From positions 88,309,275 to 88,373,274 of the forward strand of contig OY757911.1 of NCBI GenBank assembly GCA_963585895.1: DNA of 64,000 nt, given 5' to 3'. Both the position numbers and the translations under genes were made by a program. The DNA is from Sepioteuthis lessoniana. Lineage: Eukaryota > Mollusca > Cephalopoda > Myopsida > Loliginidae. The notes below the pieces were generated by a model, which did no database searches, was not told the DNA's origin, and was given only the letters and a program-made list of their open reading frames with translations. Shown here one piece after another: positions 11,529-23,550 of this stretch. How positions within the stretch are numbered: position 1 is the stretch's first letter; each line of letters begins with the position of its first letter.

Positions 11529-11700
11529 AAATTGATTGATTTTAATGGCATGTCAACCCGTTTAGGATTATTTTATGCCTAGAGGTTAGGAAAATGCAGT
11601 CATATTTATATTTTTTGTGTAATTGTTTCTTAAGAGTTTTTTTTCTAAACAGTCCAAATACAAATAATTTTTAGACAGACCTATTTGACTCATAGATGGG
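11529..11700. repeat. Family E repeat, left part
   Basis: Starts GATTGATTTTAATGGCATGT and TTATTTTATGCCTAGAGGTT, and breaks off just after CATAGATGGG. The E core expected next is missing. Confidence 0.7.
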
Positions 11701-12197
11701 TCCCATCTTTTCTCTAAGTATTTTTTGTCTCATTTTGTCAAGAATTTTTAGCAGAAACAGTAAAAATCTATTCTAATAATTCTATCCATGTTATCCAAGC
11801 CAAACTAAGAATAGAAAAAAATTGATGGATTTCAATGATATATCAACTCATCTAGGGTTATTTTATGCCTAGAGATTAGAGAATCATTTTCATTGTATGT
11901 TCATATTTACATTTTCTGTGTAGTGGTTTCTTAAGTATTTTTGCACACTGTCTTATTGAATATCAATAATTTTTAAACAGATCTACTTGACCCATAGATG
12001 GGACCTAATAGGTACTACCACTCCAGGTCAGAGTGGAATGTCAATGACGGAGTACTTCACACTCCCCAGATCACCAGAACTGGAGCTTTATCATCAGACA
12101 CAGTTTAGGACCTTACCTCTCTGCAAGGGGTACAGTCAGTGTATTCTAAGCATCACTGACAGAGTGAAAGAGAAAATAAATTAAAATTAATCTTTTA
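11701..12197. repeat. 497-bp block containing family E; duplicated at 23068
   Basis: Comprises about 118 bp without family-E similarity, then a complete family-E copy (from about 11818). It matches 23068-23550 nearly base for base over its whole length. The short open frame inside it (MTHRWDLIG...) is a by-product of the repeat and is repeated in the second copy. Confidence 0.85.
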
Positions 12198-12424
12198 CTC
12201 AATATTATATATCATTTCTTCCAGTACATACAAGTTTCCACAGTAATTGAATGAAAAATATGGTAAAAATAATCAAATTTGGTGGGGGAGGGGAGAAAAA
12301 GTACAAGAAAAAAAAAGAAAAATTTCCAAGGAGGGGGAAATTCTCATTGGTATTGTAACTTGGCTTGGTCATAGGGGTGCTACTCATGTAGCATATCTTG
12401 GGCTGGAATAGCTTGGTAGAGTCC

Positions 12425-12672
12425 ATCCCTCTCCAGATCTACAACTGGTTTGAATTCAAAGTGTTCCTTCTTGACCAGTTGCCATACCAAGGTTAAAGAG
12501 CCCAGTTTATCATACTATTCATTAACCATAACTGGTTGATGAATAGTTGGATTCATACTGTTCCCAATAGTATTAGCACTATGTGAAATACAATCAACCT
12601 TGTTCAGGATTTGAACTCGGGTAGCCAAATCCGCCTCCAACAACGATAACTATTATGCTACGATAACCCCCT
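12425..12672 (-). repeat. SINE family B (tRNA-derived)
   Basis: AAAGAGCCCAGTTTATCATA, then TTGTTCAGGATTTGAACTCG and ACGATAACTATTATGCTACG at the head match the other family B copies. The minus-strand B box reads CGAGTTCAAATCC. Confidence 0.7.
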
Positions 12673-13499
12673 TAAGTAGAAAATGCGGACCAGTAAATAG
12701 AACTTAATATGAACTTTGACTATATTAGCAAATCATATAATGTTAGGAATTTAACTATCATCACACCTGGCAGTGAAAGGGTTAAACCAATGACTATCAG
12801 TGAACAATGACATTTTCTTTAGAAAGCACATATCTACAATGCAACTTAGGATCTAATGTATTATTTTGCTCATTTTTGTTTGCAGATCCTAACAGAAACA
12901 AATTGTTGTTTTAACCTTCATTAAATTCTTAATGCTTTATTTTCAACACTGAGTCATTCCAAGATATTTTATAATTGTCCTTTACAATGTCTAAAATCCA
13001 AAATTGATAATCAGAAAGAAAAAAAAAATTTTTTTCACAATATACCAAAATAAAATTCTAAAAGCAATGAATGTTCACTCAATCTTTCTTTCACACACAC
13101 ATACACAAAATTAATAGCTATCAACAACTAGAATTAAAGACATTACACAGAGTTAATACTAAAAACAATTACATAAGCAGTTTTCAAAACCCAATCTGTT
13201 CTAACAAGCAGGAGGTTAGTTGCAGATGAGAGATCAATTGTTATTGTGCAAGCTACAATTCTCTACTAGGATTCAAGTCTTCTTTGGATATAGATTAATT
13301 TTTGTGTTAAAAACTAAAGGTTTCTATGAGGAAGTAATTTTGTTTTTAATATGTGAGTAAATTTTACATTCTATTTTTGATTTGACCTTTAGTCTCCAGT
13401 AAGATGCCAAGTTTCTTTAGAAAAATTTTAGGGATCAATTTTTCAATCTTTTACAGTATAATTTTGAATTTATTCAATGTTTTATATCAAAACAATATA

Positions 13500-13774
13500 T
13501 TAACCCTTTAAACCCAAGGGGATGGTATTTGTGCTGCTAACTAGAAGTACATATACCTGGGTGGCCTAATTCAGTGATAGGAATCTTCATTGCGACTGCC
13601 TATGAAATGTTGTAATTTATATTTTGTATTCAACTTCATTATTTTTCATATATATTTTAAATTGCAAATAAAATGTAGTAAACTCTTATTTAACGGCTTA
13701 ACAGATTACAATATTTTACATTTTCAGCAATTTTTCAGAAGCCCAGAGTAAGAGGCTCAGGGTTCTAAGGGTAA
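13500..13774. mobile_element. TTAA-type MITE (piggyBac-like ends)
   Basis: Begins TTAACCCTTTAAACCC and ends GGGTTCTAAGGGTAAT: inverted ends CCCTTTNAACCC. The right TTAA is degenerate. The interior shares TTTTACATTTTCAGC with the copy at 19852. It does not encode a protein. Confidence 0.65.
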
Positions 13775-15073
13775 TCTCTAAAAGGGAACTGATAGAGAAA
13801 AATGTGTTCTTATTTTAAGTTTCTTAATTTCATATCCATACTTATATCCTTCATTCAATAGCCTTTTGATAAAAATATAACCTCAGTGTATCCATTTACT
13901 AAGTTTTGTCTTTTGTTTAGTTAAGAATACTGCTAGTAATTACTTTAATAAAGAAATTAAAAAAGTTCCAGTAGCAGAGTTATAGACTTTAGACCCAAAA
14001 TTTCACAGCTTAAGGTTCTAAAACTTAACCTGATGATTCATGCTGGCAATGCTGAAATGCCATCTATGTTGCATGCTTTCAATTTATATAGGAAACAAAT
14101 AATTAATATATGATATTTATTTCTTATATTGATATATAAATAAAAGATTTCGAAGTACTATAAATTAAGGAGTCAGAGTTGAAGGTTTTATGCATTGGCT
14201 CCACAATTTTGATTTAATGGCAGTGAACATAAACAGATAACTACTGCATCTAACTAAATGTCAAGTTGCCTAGATATCCACTTTTATCATGTGATAAACA
14301 ATATTTACTTTTTCTTTGATAAATATATTTTGAATTAATGTCTCTTTGACATTTCATGTAAATTCTTGACAAGATATCTAAAACCTTAAAATGTAATAAT
14401 CAAATCCAATAATTTATAACTGGGATAACCATTTCCTTCAGATTCAATATTGATATTTTGGGAGTATTTCAATCTACTTATTTTTTGATAAATCTTAAGC
14501 ATTAGATTTCATTCACTCCTAGAGTGAATCCTAAAGTGACATTAAAAAAAAAACTTATAGAACTTGTAGTGGATAAAAACATCCTAACCCTACAAAGTTT
14601 TTGCAAAATTTTTTTCACTCTTTTTGCATTCATAATTATTCATGCAATTATTTCCCTAAAAGGCAGAATGTTTTGTCTTTTAATAATTTATTAGGCTGAT
14701 GCAAAAGTTCCTAGCACCATCATTTGAACAATATTAGAGAAATCTTAGAAGTATCTTTGAAGTTTAATCAGTTCTTTATTGCCTGTAAATACATGTTTGT
14801 AGAAATTATATCATTTGGCTGAAAATTGTGGTTAAATATAAAATACTCTACTCTTTATGTTTACTTTAGGTAAAGTGTAACATAAGCAACAGGTTAGGGA
14901 TTATTGAAACTTATGGTAATGAGACTTCTTTTCACATAACATATTCATTATGATTTAAAGAGTTCAATTATTTTGTTACCACCAGTATCTTATTTAATGC
15001 TTTCTAGTTTGTATAAAGTATCGTTCTAATAAGAAAAATTACAGTAATAATGCAGTGGGTACAAATGCATCAG

Positions 15074-15107
<34 letters not shown>
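15074..15107. repeat. Poly-A tract
   Basis: About 34 A in a row. Confidence 0.95.
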
Positions 15108-15110
<3 letters not shown>

Positions 15111-15207
15111 CTTTATGCTCAAGAATATAGAACATCTGGAAATCTACATAACTTGAAAAACTAATGAACTCAAGGATTTTTTAAAAGTAAGACGTGGCAT
15201 ACCCAAC

Positions 15208-15209
<2 letters not shown>

Positions 15210-15283
<74 letters not shown>
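15210..15283. repeat. TA microsatellite with short CA end
   Basis: About 33 TA units followed by a few CA units, inside the mariner-type element. Confidence 0.98.
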
Positions 15284-15521
15284 CTAAAAGAGGCAAAAAC
15301 TACCTATCCAGGTTTCACCCCGTGGATCTTCAGGATAATTCTGACTAAAGAGGTTGGCTCAAATGACATTTTATTTTTAAAGTAGCCACCACAGAGAATT
15401 AAAAATTAGCATAACCCCCCCCCCCCAAAAAAAAAAAACATATTCTATTTGTCAAGGAGCCAGGCTTTTTTATGCCTACAGGCATTTAATATTTTAGACC
15501 TCTGATTGAGCAAATCACTGG

Positions 15522-15523
<2 letters not shown>

Positions 15524-15572
<49 letters not shown>
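15524..15572. repeat. TA microsatellite
   Basis: About 24 AT units, also inside the mariner-type element. Confidence 0.98.
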
Positions 15573-15574
<2 letters not shown>

Positions 15575-16281
15575 CTTTAAATTTATTTCCATCCTGTTAC
15601 GCATTTTTGAAATTTTCAAAAATACGTAAAAAGATTAACAGGACTTCTTCAGATATTTTAGATAAAAAAACTAGAATAGACACAGAAAAAAAATGGGAGG
15701 GGATAGAAGAGGGGTAAAGAGTTATCTCCTCATTAAGCCCACTTCCGTTTTTAATTTTAATTTCGGTTAGAAATGTAGTAAATTTCTTAAAAAATTTTTT
15801 TTTTATTTTTTAATTACATTTTGACCTAAATTACAAATTTTATATTAAATTAGATTTAAACTTTAATCAATAACCTTACATAATGATACAGTAATAGATA
15901 TATTAAACTAAACAAATATTTAATTTATTTAAAATATTCTAAAATTTCAAAACTATTAATCAGTTACACTTTTTATGAGTAGTACGTACGTATTATATGC
16001 TTTTTCACAATTTTCTATCTAACATTTTATTTTATTTATTCATTTACATTAATTCTCAATTTAACTCGATGCTTTTTTAGAAAGGTCATTTTTTTCAGGC
16101 AAGAAAGTTGACTATTTGTATAACATTTGTTATGTTGCATATGTTACACAGCAAATAATCATGGAGTTGGTATGGGAAGTTCTACATGTCATATTCTCCA
16201 GAGCTATTACCTGATTATCATTTATTATTGTTCTTCTGTCAAGAGTAAAGCTTAGAATCATCAATAGCATATGAAATTTGG

Positions 16282-16509
16282 ATGGAACAAAGCCACAAGT
16301 ATAAAACTAGCAAATATGAAGATCTTAAAACAGAGCTGGAAAACAAAGGGTATAGTGTGATTGTGAAAGCTGTGGAAATGGGAGCAAGAGGATTCGTAGC
16401 AGGCACTTTGTACCAGTTTCTGGGTCAAATTGGAATCAAAGGGCTTATGAAAGTCAAATGCATAAGATGCCTCATAGAAATAATGGAAAATGTTTCCATG
16501 TGGATATAG
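16282..16509 (+). pseudogene. LINE C-terminal domain fragment
   Basis: The 75-residue frame reads KYEDLKTELENKGYSVIVKA, then VEMGARGFVAGTLYQFLGQI, then GIKG and a C-terminal ENVSMWI. This resembles the C-terminal tail that follows the reverse transcriptase of invertebrate LINE-type elements: KYEELxxELExxGYxV, VEVGARGFV, LGIxG, AExxSxWIW. No RT motif is present upstream, so it is only a tail. It lies within the mariner-type element 14691-17108, in the plus orientation. Confidence 0.6.
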
Positions 16510-17513
16510 AACAAAAGAAATATCTCATGGAACAATTCAAAATAAAGATTATTAAACCAACTGTTGATCGCAAATGCGTAACAAGACTCATGTAATATTC
16601 TTATAATGCATGCAGGTTTTTGTCAAATAACATTTCGTCATTATACTCCTGAGTCTGCACAACAACATAATAGGAACTCAGTGATATGTATATTTACATA
16701 CATTTTCAGGGGCAGGGGCAGTGTGCAAATAAAACCATTGAGAGGAAGGCTCCAAAATGGTGCATGTTCTCTCTTGATAACCCTTATACTCAATTTAGTA
16801 CTATTTATTGGATAAGAAGAAGAAAAAAAAAAAAAAAGCTAAAAAGTTTATTCCACGAAGAAGTATTCAAAATCCTATTGAATAGAATTATTTGGTGAAA
16901 ATGATAATGGTCTAACCAATGGTTTCAACACATACAAGATATCAAAAAATATCTTTAACCAAATTCAGAACCATTGTTTATTGATAGAATACACAATTTA
17001 CTTGAAAATAGGCAATAAACCAAGGAAAGTACTTTGATGTCTTAATAATGATAAATTATATAAAAATAATCTGGCAGAAAAATGCTGTAAACTTTTGCAT
17101 CACCCTAATAATAGGTATTTCATAGTTGGCAAGATAAGTTTTGTATGAATTTGTATACATTTATATAGTTTGATTGAAGATGTGTAATAGGAATTCATGT
17201 GTACAAATATAGATATCTCTATAAGTTTCTATAAGTCATTAAATATTTAAACATATGTAGGTGGTCTTTAGTTTGAACCTTGCATTTCCCAAATAATAAC
17301 CAGCAACCTTGAAAGACTACAATGAAATATCTTGAAATGTTCTTGTGCATTCAATTAGTTTTAACATTAACATACACACAAATACGGGGAGAAGGAAACA
17401 AGATAAAATGCTTGTTGGATAGGTTTACACATGAGTTTAAATAATTGCAAGTAAATTTTATATTTAATCTATAAACAAGTAGCAAATTTACAAGCAACTT
17501 GATTTTACATTAA

Positions 17514-17520
<7 letters not shown>

Positions 17521-17571
<51 letters not shown>
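17521..17571. repeat. TA microsatellite
   Basis: About 25 AT units. Confidence 0.98.
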
Positions 17572-17573
<2 letters not shown>

Positions 17574-19126
17574 TGAATACCAAGTAAATTAATTACTCAT
17601 GAGATTTAAACCACACAAGCAGAACAGATTGAGCAGTAATTATCTCTGGTTAATATCTTCACTTTTCAAGCAAGTTCGACCACAGACCACACAGATTAAG
17701 ATTCTATTTGGCAATAGAAATTACAAACTTGATGCATGATTACAGGTGAAGCTATGAATTTTATGAAGGTAATCTGGCATCTTTCAGAGAACTTCAACGG
17801 TTTTTATTCCATGACATTCACCAAAGTCTGAAAAGTTATTTTTTTCTCGAAATACAAGTATCAGATTTTGTATTTTCTAATAGGTACTGTTAGTATATAA
17901 AAGAGAGAGAGAGAGAGAAAGAAAAAGATCATGGTCAAAATCACAGACAACTGTTTATTTTTTAAATGGTTGACCTCTGAAGTCACTTGTAGTCATCAAG
18001 TGGAAAAATACAGTTTCTGGTTAAAGTTAGAAAGTCTTTGACATGATGTATAAAAATATTCTTTAAAACTTAAAAATAGTATGATGAACATGTCTATATT
18101 TATGCTTTTCACATGGCCAGCTATATATTGGATGTTCAGTAAGTAGAGAAGAAAGACTCTACATATTAGCAAAAGGTAGAAGAATACAAAATATTCTTCA
18201 CAATGAGGCTCTCAGAAACATAAAAATTTTAGTTGTGTATTTATGTCATGTTTATATTTTGTATCCATAAAATCTCTCCAAAATATATTAGAATTATTTC
18301 ATCATTTTATCTTATTCTTTTTCCCCAAGCAATGCCAGATATCTCAGCTAGTGTAGTATTGTCCTCATTTAATATTAATTCTTTCCTCTGTTTTTTAAAC
18401 CTATAAATAGATATATTTGGATGATTTTGTTTTTCCTGTAGAGGTGTAAATTGCAAATACAAAACAGTAATTAAACTTGCTTCTTAACATAATCCACTTT
18501 TTGGTATAGCTCATTTCTTTGCATTTTTATTTATTGTACATTTGTTGAACCTTATATAATTAGTAACTAAAAATTTGACTCATATTTCTTTCCTATTTGT
18601 CTGACATTACTTTCTGTATAAATACATCAAATTAACAACGAACAACTCTACTGTTTGGACTTATTGGTAATTTAATTTTTTTTAAGTTTTTTTGTAAAAT
18701 TATTATTCAATTTTCACCATAAAAAATTCTATTCCTTCTCTCTTTATGATGAGTAACTAAGTGTTGGTAAATCATTAAAAGTACCCCCCCCACTAAAATT
18801 TATTGACAAATGAAAATATCTGAATATTACATATATTTATTCAGCTCCCATGCATACATACAATTATAAATAGAGAAATATACACTCAGACAGATACAAA
18901 GCAATATTCTGGGCAAAATAATACAGACAATCTCGGAGATTATATTACAGAAAAAAAACCAAAAAAAAAAACCCCTCCTCATTAATGTCAGTAGAAGAAG
19001 AAAAAAATTATAAAAAAGGTGGAAAGTTGTCCAGTGCTGATCAGCTGATTGCTTCCATCTAAGCGTGACTGAAACAAAAGCTCTTTTTTTTTCTTTCTTG
19101 GCTTTAATTCATTTCTAAACACAAAC

Positions 19127-19177
19127 CTTGTTTTGATCGCAGGAAAGCTGGTGGTTCCTTTGAATAAGAGAAATTAT
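19127..19177 (-). CDS. ablim: abLIM-family linker exon
   Basis: 51 nt: two bases, 16 codons and one base. The acceptor is GTTTTCCAG and the donor CAAG|GTTTGT. Read in the frame set by the upstream exon it gives Asp, then NFSYSKEPPAFLRSKQ. Reading frame 1 is also open but frame 2 stops at once; the phase from 21495 selects the frame given. It continues the Lys/Pro-rich linker of the upstream exon. No domain is recognised in it. The length is divisible by three and both phases are equal, so it could be skipped in frame. Confidence 0.8.
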
Positions 19178-21494
19178 CTGGAAAACAAAACAGAAAGAAA
19201 ACATGATTGAAAGTCATACCAAAGTGGCTCAAAATAAGGGCCCATTGGTGGAAGCAAAAGCAGAAATGTGGTAGAGCTGTTCAGTTTTAGCTCAATGGCC
19301 ACAAAAGAAATGAATGCAAAGGGCATCAAGTGTTGGCAGCAGTTAGAATCAAAGAGAAAGAGGGGATAAGTATTATATTTTAAAGAGATAACTATACAAT
19401 ATCCAATATAAGGAGATGGGAAATGTAGAAAAAGTAGGTAGCTTGTCTGTTAGGACTTTTTTTTTTATCAATAAAGATATAAAATTTCTTGAAAAAAAAA
19501 AACAACAAAAAAACAAATCAATAGGTTATCTGGGTTGTTCTAACTTTTAAAACGAAAATGGTTAGAGCTCAATATTAAAGTGTCAGACTGTAAACTACAA
19601 GAAATAACGATTATTTTATTTGAAAGATATATTATTATATATTAATGAAAAGAAAAACAGCTAAGTTGAAAATCTAAACAACAAATTTTGCCTTGTAATT
19701 AGTGTTGCATTAAGTTGAATAATTACAGAAATATATAAATTATATAATTACAATTAAACTTTCTATAACTGAATGGTGATAAGAAAATGCTACAAAAATA
19801 TCTTAAGCTTTGAAGAGAATAAGAACATGGTTTACTTTAACCTGACAATAATTAACCTTTTGAATCCAAGCTGCCAATATTTGTACAACTAGAAGTACAT
19901 AAATTTAGACAGTCAGAATTTTGGCCAGAGATACCCTATTTCTACATTACCATCGCCAATAAAATGTAGCAATTTTATATTCTATATATAATTTTATTAT
20001 TTTTGAAATACACTTCAAATTATCTATAGAATGTTGTAACCTGATGTTTAACAGCTTCTAAAGGAGTTAAATAACAGATGATAGCATTTTACATTTTCAG
20101 CCATTTTTTGAACCAGAAGCCCAAGGTAAAGAGACCGAGGTATGTGGGTGGCTCAGGATTCTAAGGGTTACGAGATAAGTCTTTTGACTCTTTATAATTC
20201 AATATTATGATTCAATAGAATAAATGCGGATAACAATACAAATCGATATTGTTTCCATAGAAAACATTTGGATAATTTTTAATCAAAAAAGGAAGCACAA
20301 ATTTGCAAACGTTTATTTTGGTCTTCAAAATGAACACTTAGATTTGATAGAGGCCACTTCAAGGGGTCTGAAATGTAAATGTTTAATGCAGTTTATATGC
20401 ATTAAAAACATCAGAATGATTTTGTTAAATGTGAAAAATCCATGTTGAATAAATTGTATTATTGACTCAATTGTCAATAGAAACAAAATCCAGAAAAAGC
20501 AATAAGGCTTATGAGAGGAAACAAAAGAAAAGATAAACAAGTAATTAACATTGAGAGAACAGAAAAAAAAACCAACAAAATTTAATGTTCACTGCTTCTA
20601 TCTGTGTGTCTCCTCTTATTCATATCTATTCTTAGAGTTAGGATATAAGGATTTGGCAGGTTTGCAAAAGTCAGTGATCAAAAAGAAAAATCATTTCTTT
20701 TGCGATATTTGAAGGCTTAATCTTTTATTAAAAGAACATATTTTTAACTATCTTTATACATCAATCATAATTTTTAAGAACCCTATTTTGTTTTACAATA
20801 ATGAATATTTAATCAGTTTTTAATATAAACATTTTTAAACAAAGATTTAACAGTAGCATTCTGGCTTCTAAATAGATAATTAAGAAGCATTTTCTAGAAT
20901 CATAACTAATATTGTCAAATTGTAGTGGGAATAATAAATGAAATAATTTACTGTGTATGGTATCAAATTAATTTCACTGACACCAGATGTGATGAAGTCA
21001 ACCATAGTTGTCTCCCTCTGGATCAGTCATGGATATATATTAAGGGTGTGGGAAGCTCTACACAAACTGACCACAATTGTGATATATTTCAATAAAGCTT
21101 CAAATCAAGTTATCACCTCATTTGTTTTTCATTATATCAGCTAAGTAAAATACATTTTTAACAGAAACAATTTTGGGACATTTGAGAGATATGACTGCCT
21201 GGAAATTGACTATATATAACAACTTTAAAGTGATTAAATGTTTTAAAAAAAGAAAGAATATCTAAGACAATCAACAACCAAAGAAGGGAATAGTATAAAT
21301 AAGAACAATTGCTGACTGAGAGGGACAATTTTAGAGAGAAGATCATAGTCATTAGGCAGGATAGAGAAAAGATTCACTCAGATGTAATTTCAAAGTAACT
21401 CTCCTTAAAAAAAAAATTAAATCAACAACTTAATATTCACAAAAGAAATTGTACATGAAAAATGAACAGTTATATATTTTTTGATAAACTATAC
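19178..21494 (-). other. Intron between exons 21495 and 19177
   Basis: Contains one TTAA MITE (19852-20171). The rest (19180-19850 and 20180-21490) is AT-rich with short chance open frames only. I see no gene or repeat I can name. Confidence 0.65.
19852..20171. mobile_element. TTAA-type MITE (piggyBac-like ends)
   Basis: Starts TTAACCTTTTGAATCC and ends GGATTCTAAGGGTTA. The interior shares AACTAGAAGTACATA and ATTTTACATTTTCAGC with 13500-13774, so both are one family. Confidence 0.7.
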
Positions 21495-21645
21495 CTGGTC
21501 TATAATATTGAGGGGATTTTTTGGGGGGTTCCTTTGGGTTGATGCTGGCTCTTTTCATGTAGCTGTTGTAACCATCTTTCAAGTAACTGGTATTGTAGAA
21601 CTTGCCATAGTTAACGTTGAATGAACGTTCCAGAGAATTGGAATC
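21495..21645 (-). CDS. ablim: abLIM-family linker exon, Tyr/Asn/Lys-rich
   Basis: 151 nt: 50 codons plus one base. The acceptor is TTTAG|GAT and the donor CCAG|GTATAG. The peptide starts DSNSLERSFNVNYGKFYN and ends NPKEPPKKSPQYYRP. It has no transmembrane segment or known fold and looks like a disordered linker between the LIM domains and the actin-binding half. The codon use is richer in G+C than its surroundings, and the same region is closed by stops in the other two minus-strand frames. Homology of this segment alone to vertebrate abLIM is weak; the call rests on phase continuity with the clear downstream exons. Confidence 0.85.
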
Positions 21646-23067
21646 CTAAAGGCAAACAAGAAAGAAAATCAAAATCAGTACAAAAAGAATAAATTGAAGA
21701 AACAAACCAGATAACTGAAAAAAATTAAAAAAAAAAAGTTTTTATTAGAAAACATACAAATAATGCATTTCAAACTTTGAATAAACAATGTGAAAAGAAA
21801 AATAAAAGGACCAGTAACAAACATGACTAACAATTTCATATCATCAAATAACCTAGTTTAAAAGATTTTAACTTTTCCAGGTCCTTGTAAATGACCAATA
21901 CTATAAAATAATAGCTTGTAATTTACCTGAAAAAGAATTCACTTGTAAAGTAGAAGGTGCCAAGTTTAGATAAATTCCTTTAGTATTTGAGGTAGAACAG
22001 GTGATATACTGAAGTAAGTCAATATAAAGAGTTGGTTTCCCAAACTACTTCAACTCAGATTGGCTTTATATCTTTTTTTTTATTTTATTATTATTTTTTT
22101 AATAGTGGATAAGAATGCCAGTATCTTTTAGATGTTTGATTTATAAGCAATAATACCTTTCTAGGATAGTGAAGTCATTCTAGTCTTAGATAAAACGGAA
22201 AATTGCCAGGATTTTTTTTCAGAATGATAAATGAATAAAAAAAATAAAAATAAAGAGCAATTTGTTTCTTTGAGAAAGCAGTATTTGTTTAGGGGGCATT
22301 GAATCTACTGTGTTTCGAGCCTGTTCTTATCAACAAGGTTTCTTGACTATTGGTTTGCTAATTGGGTTGTCTAACAATACAATGTATGCAGATTCCTTGA
22401 GCTTCTTTAATTTTCAGTGTGGTTCTCTATAATCATAATTTCATTCTAATAAAGGAAACATTTTTTGTTCATTTGTTAGTTTTCAAATATTAGAAAGAAT
22501 AATTGTCAAGTGAAATATGAGTTCTTGCTTTCAATTCCATTTTGTTACTGAAGTTGTGAATACATTCCTTAAGTTAAGGAATTAAAGATAATTTATAGAT
22601 AAAAATTTCAGACCCCTCAAAGAAGACTGTTAAAAATGTACACCCTTTATCAATAAGTATAAAAATACTAATAAAAATGTTATTCTTAGTCCAATCCCTA
22701 TGTGGGATTAAAACAATAAACCCTGTAATAAAAAATCTAACATTTTTATTTTATCTAAATTTCCTGCTGGTTAACTTATAACAAATCTGTATTTTATACT
22801 TACCCATTTATTGTTAATACATTAAGCTCTTATCAACTATGTGGGTCAAATGCATCCTCACAATCAGATGTGTAGGCTGAAAACCTATTCTGCATCTTTT
22901 ACATGCCAGAAAATTAGAAACAACATATTTCAAATTATGAACACAACAACAATTTCATTGAAGACAGGTACAGAAGACTACTTTGCCACATTTTTCACTA
23001 ATGCATGAAAGCAAGTATATTTGGGATTGGTAGGTGAGAAGTTAAAAACAAATTATTTAAGTTTGTT

Positions 23068-23550
23068 CCCATCTTTTCTCTAAGTATTTTTTGTCTCATT
23101 TTGTCAAGGATTTTTAGCAGAAACAGTAAAAATCTATTCTAATAATTCTATCCATGTTATCCAAGCCAAACTAAGAATAGAAAAAAATTGATGGATTTCA
23201 ATGATATATCAACTCATCTAGGGTTATTTTATGCCTAGAGATTAGAGAATCATTTTCATTGTATGTTCATATTTACATTTTCTGTGTATTTTTGCACACT
23301 GTCTTATTGAATATCAATAATTTTTAAACAGATCTACTTGACCCATAGATGGGACCTAATAGGTACTACCACTCCAGGTCAGAGTGGAATGTCAATGACG
23401 GAGTATTTCACACTCCCCAGATCACCAGAACTGGAGCTTTATCATCAGACACAGTTTAGGACCTTACCTCTCTGCAAGGGATACAGTCAGTGTATTCTAA
23501 GCATCACTGACAGAGTGAAAGAGAAAATTAATGAAAATTAATCTTTTACA
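23068..23550. repeat. Second copy of the 0.5-kb block containing family E
   Basis: Matches 11701-12197 nearly perfectly, apart from one deletion of about 14 bp and a few substitutions. The flanks differ on both sides. Confidence 0.85.

Larger units (their letters stand above)
14691..17108. mobile_element. Mariner-type element with intact ends
   Basis: The left end is TTAGGCTGATGCAAAAGTT and the right end, inverted, TTAGGGTGATGCAAAAGTT. Both are flanked by TA (14689-14690 and 17109-17110), as expected for Tc1/mariner insertion. It is 2418 bp, well above the usual 1.3 kb, because it holds poly-A and TA microsatellites and other material. I find no clear transposase; the only protein-like piece (16282-16509) is LINE-like. 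It therefore looks non-autonomous or hollowed out. Confidence 0.75.
11208..19126 (-). other. Intron between exons 19127 and 11207
   Basis: Holds two family-E repeats (11529-12180), a SINE-B (12425-12672), a TTAA MITE (13500-13774) and the mariner-type element 14691-17108. The stretches 12680-13490, 13780-14690 and 17575-19120 show no recognisable gene or repeat. Confidence 0.65.

Noticed and set aside
11987-12184. Open frame MTHRWDLIG... (repeated at 23338)
   Set aside because: It lies inside family E and is duplicated with the block. No gene-like conservation was seen in other E copies.
15194-15385. Plus frame of alternating Tyr-Ile
   Set aside because: It is a TA microsatellite read through.
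16606-16815. Frame with HYTPESAQQ, similar to a mariner motif
   Set aside because: Only a few residues match, and the neighbouring transposase motifs are missing; too weak to call a transposase.
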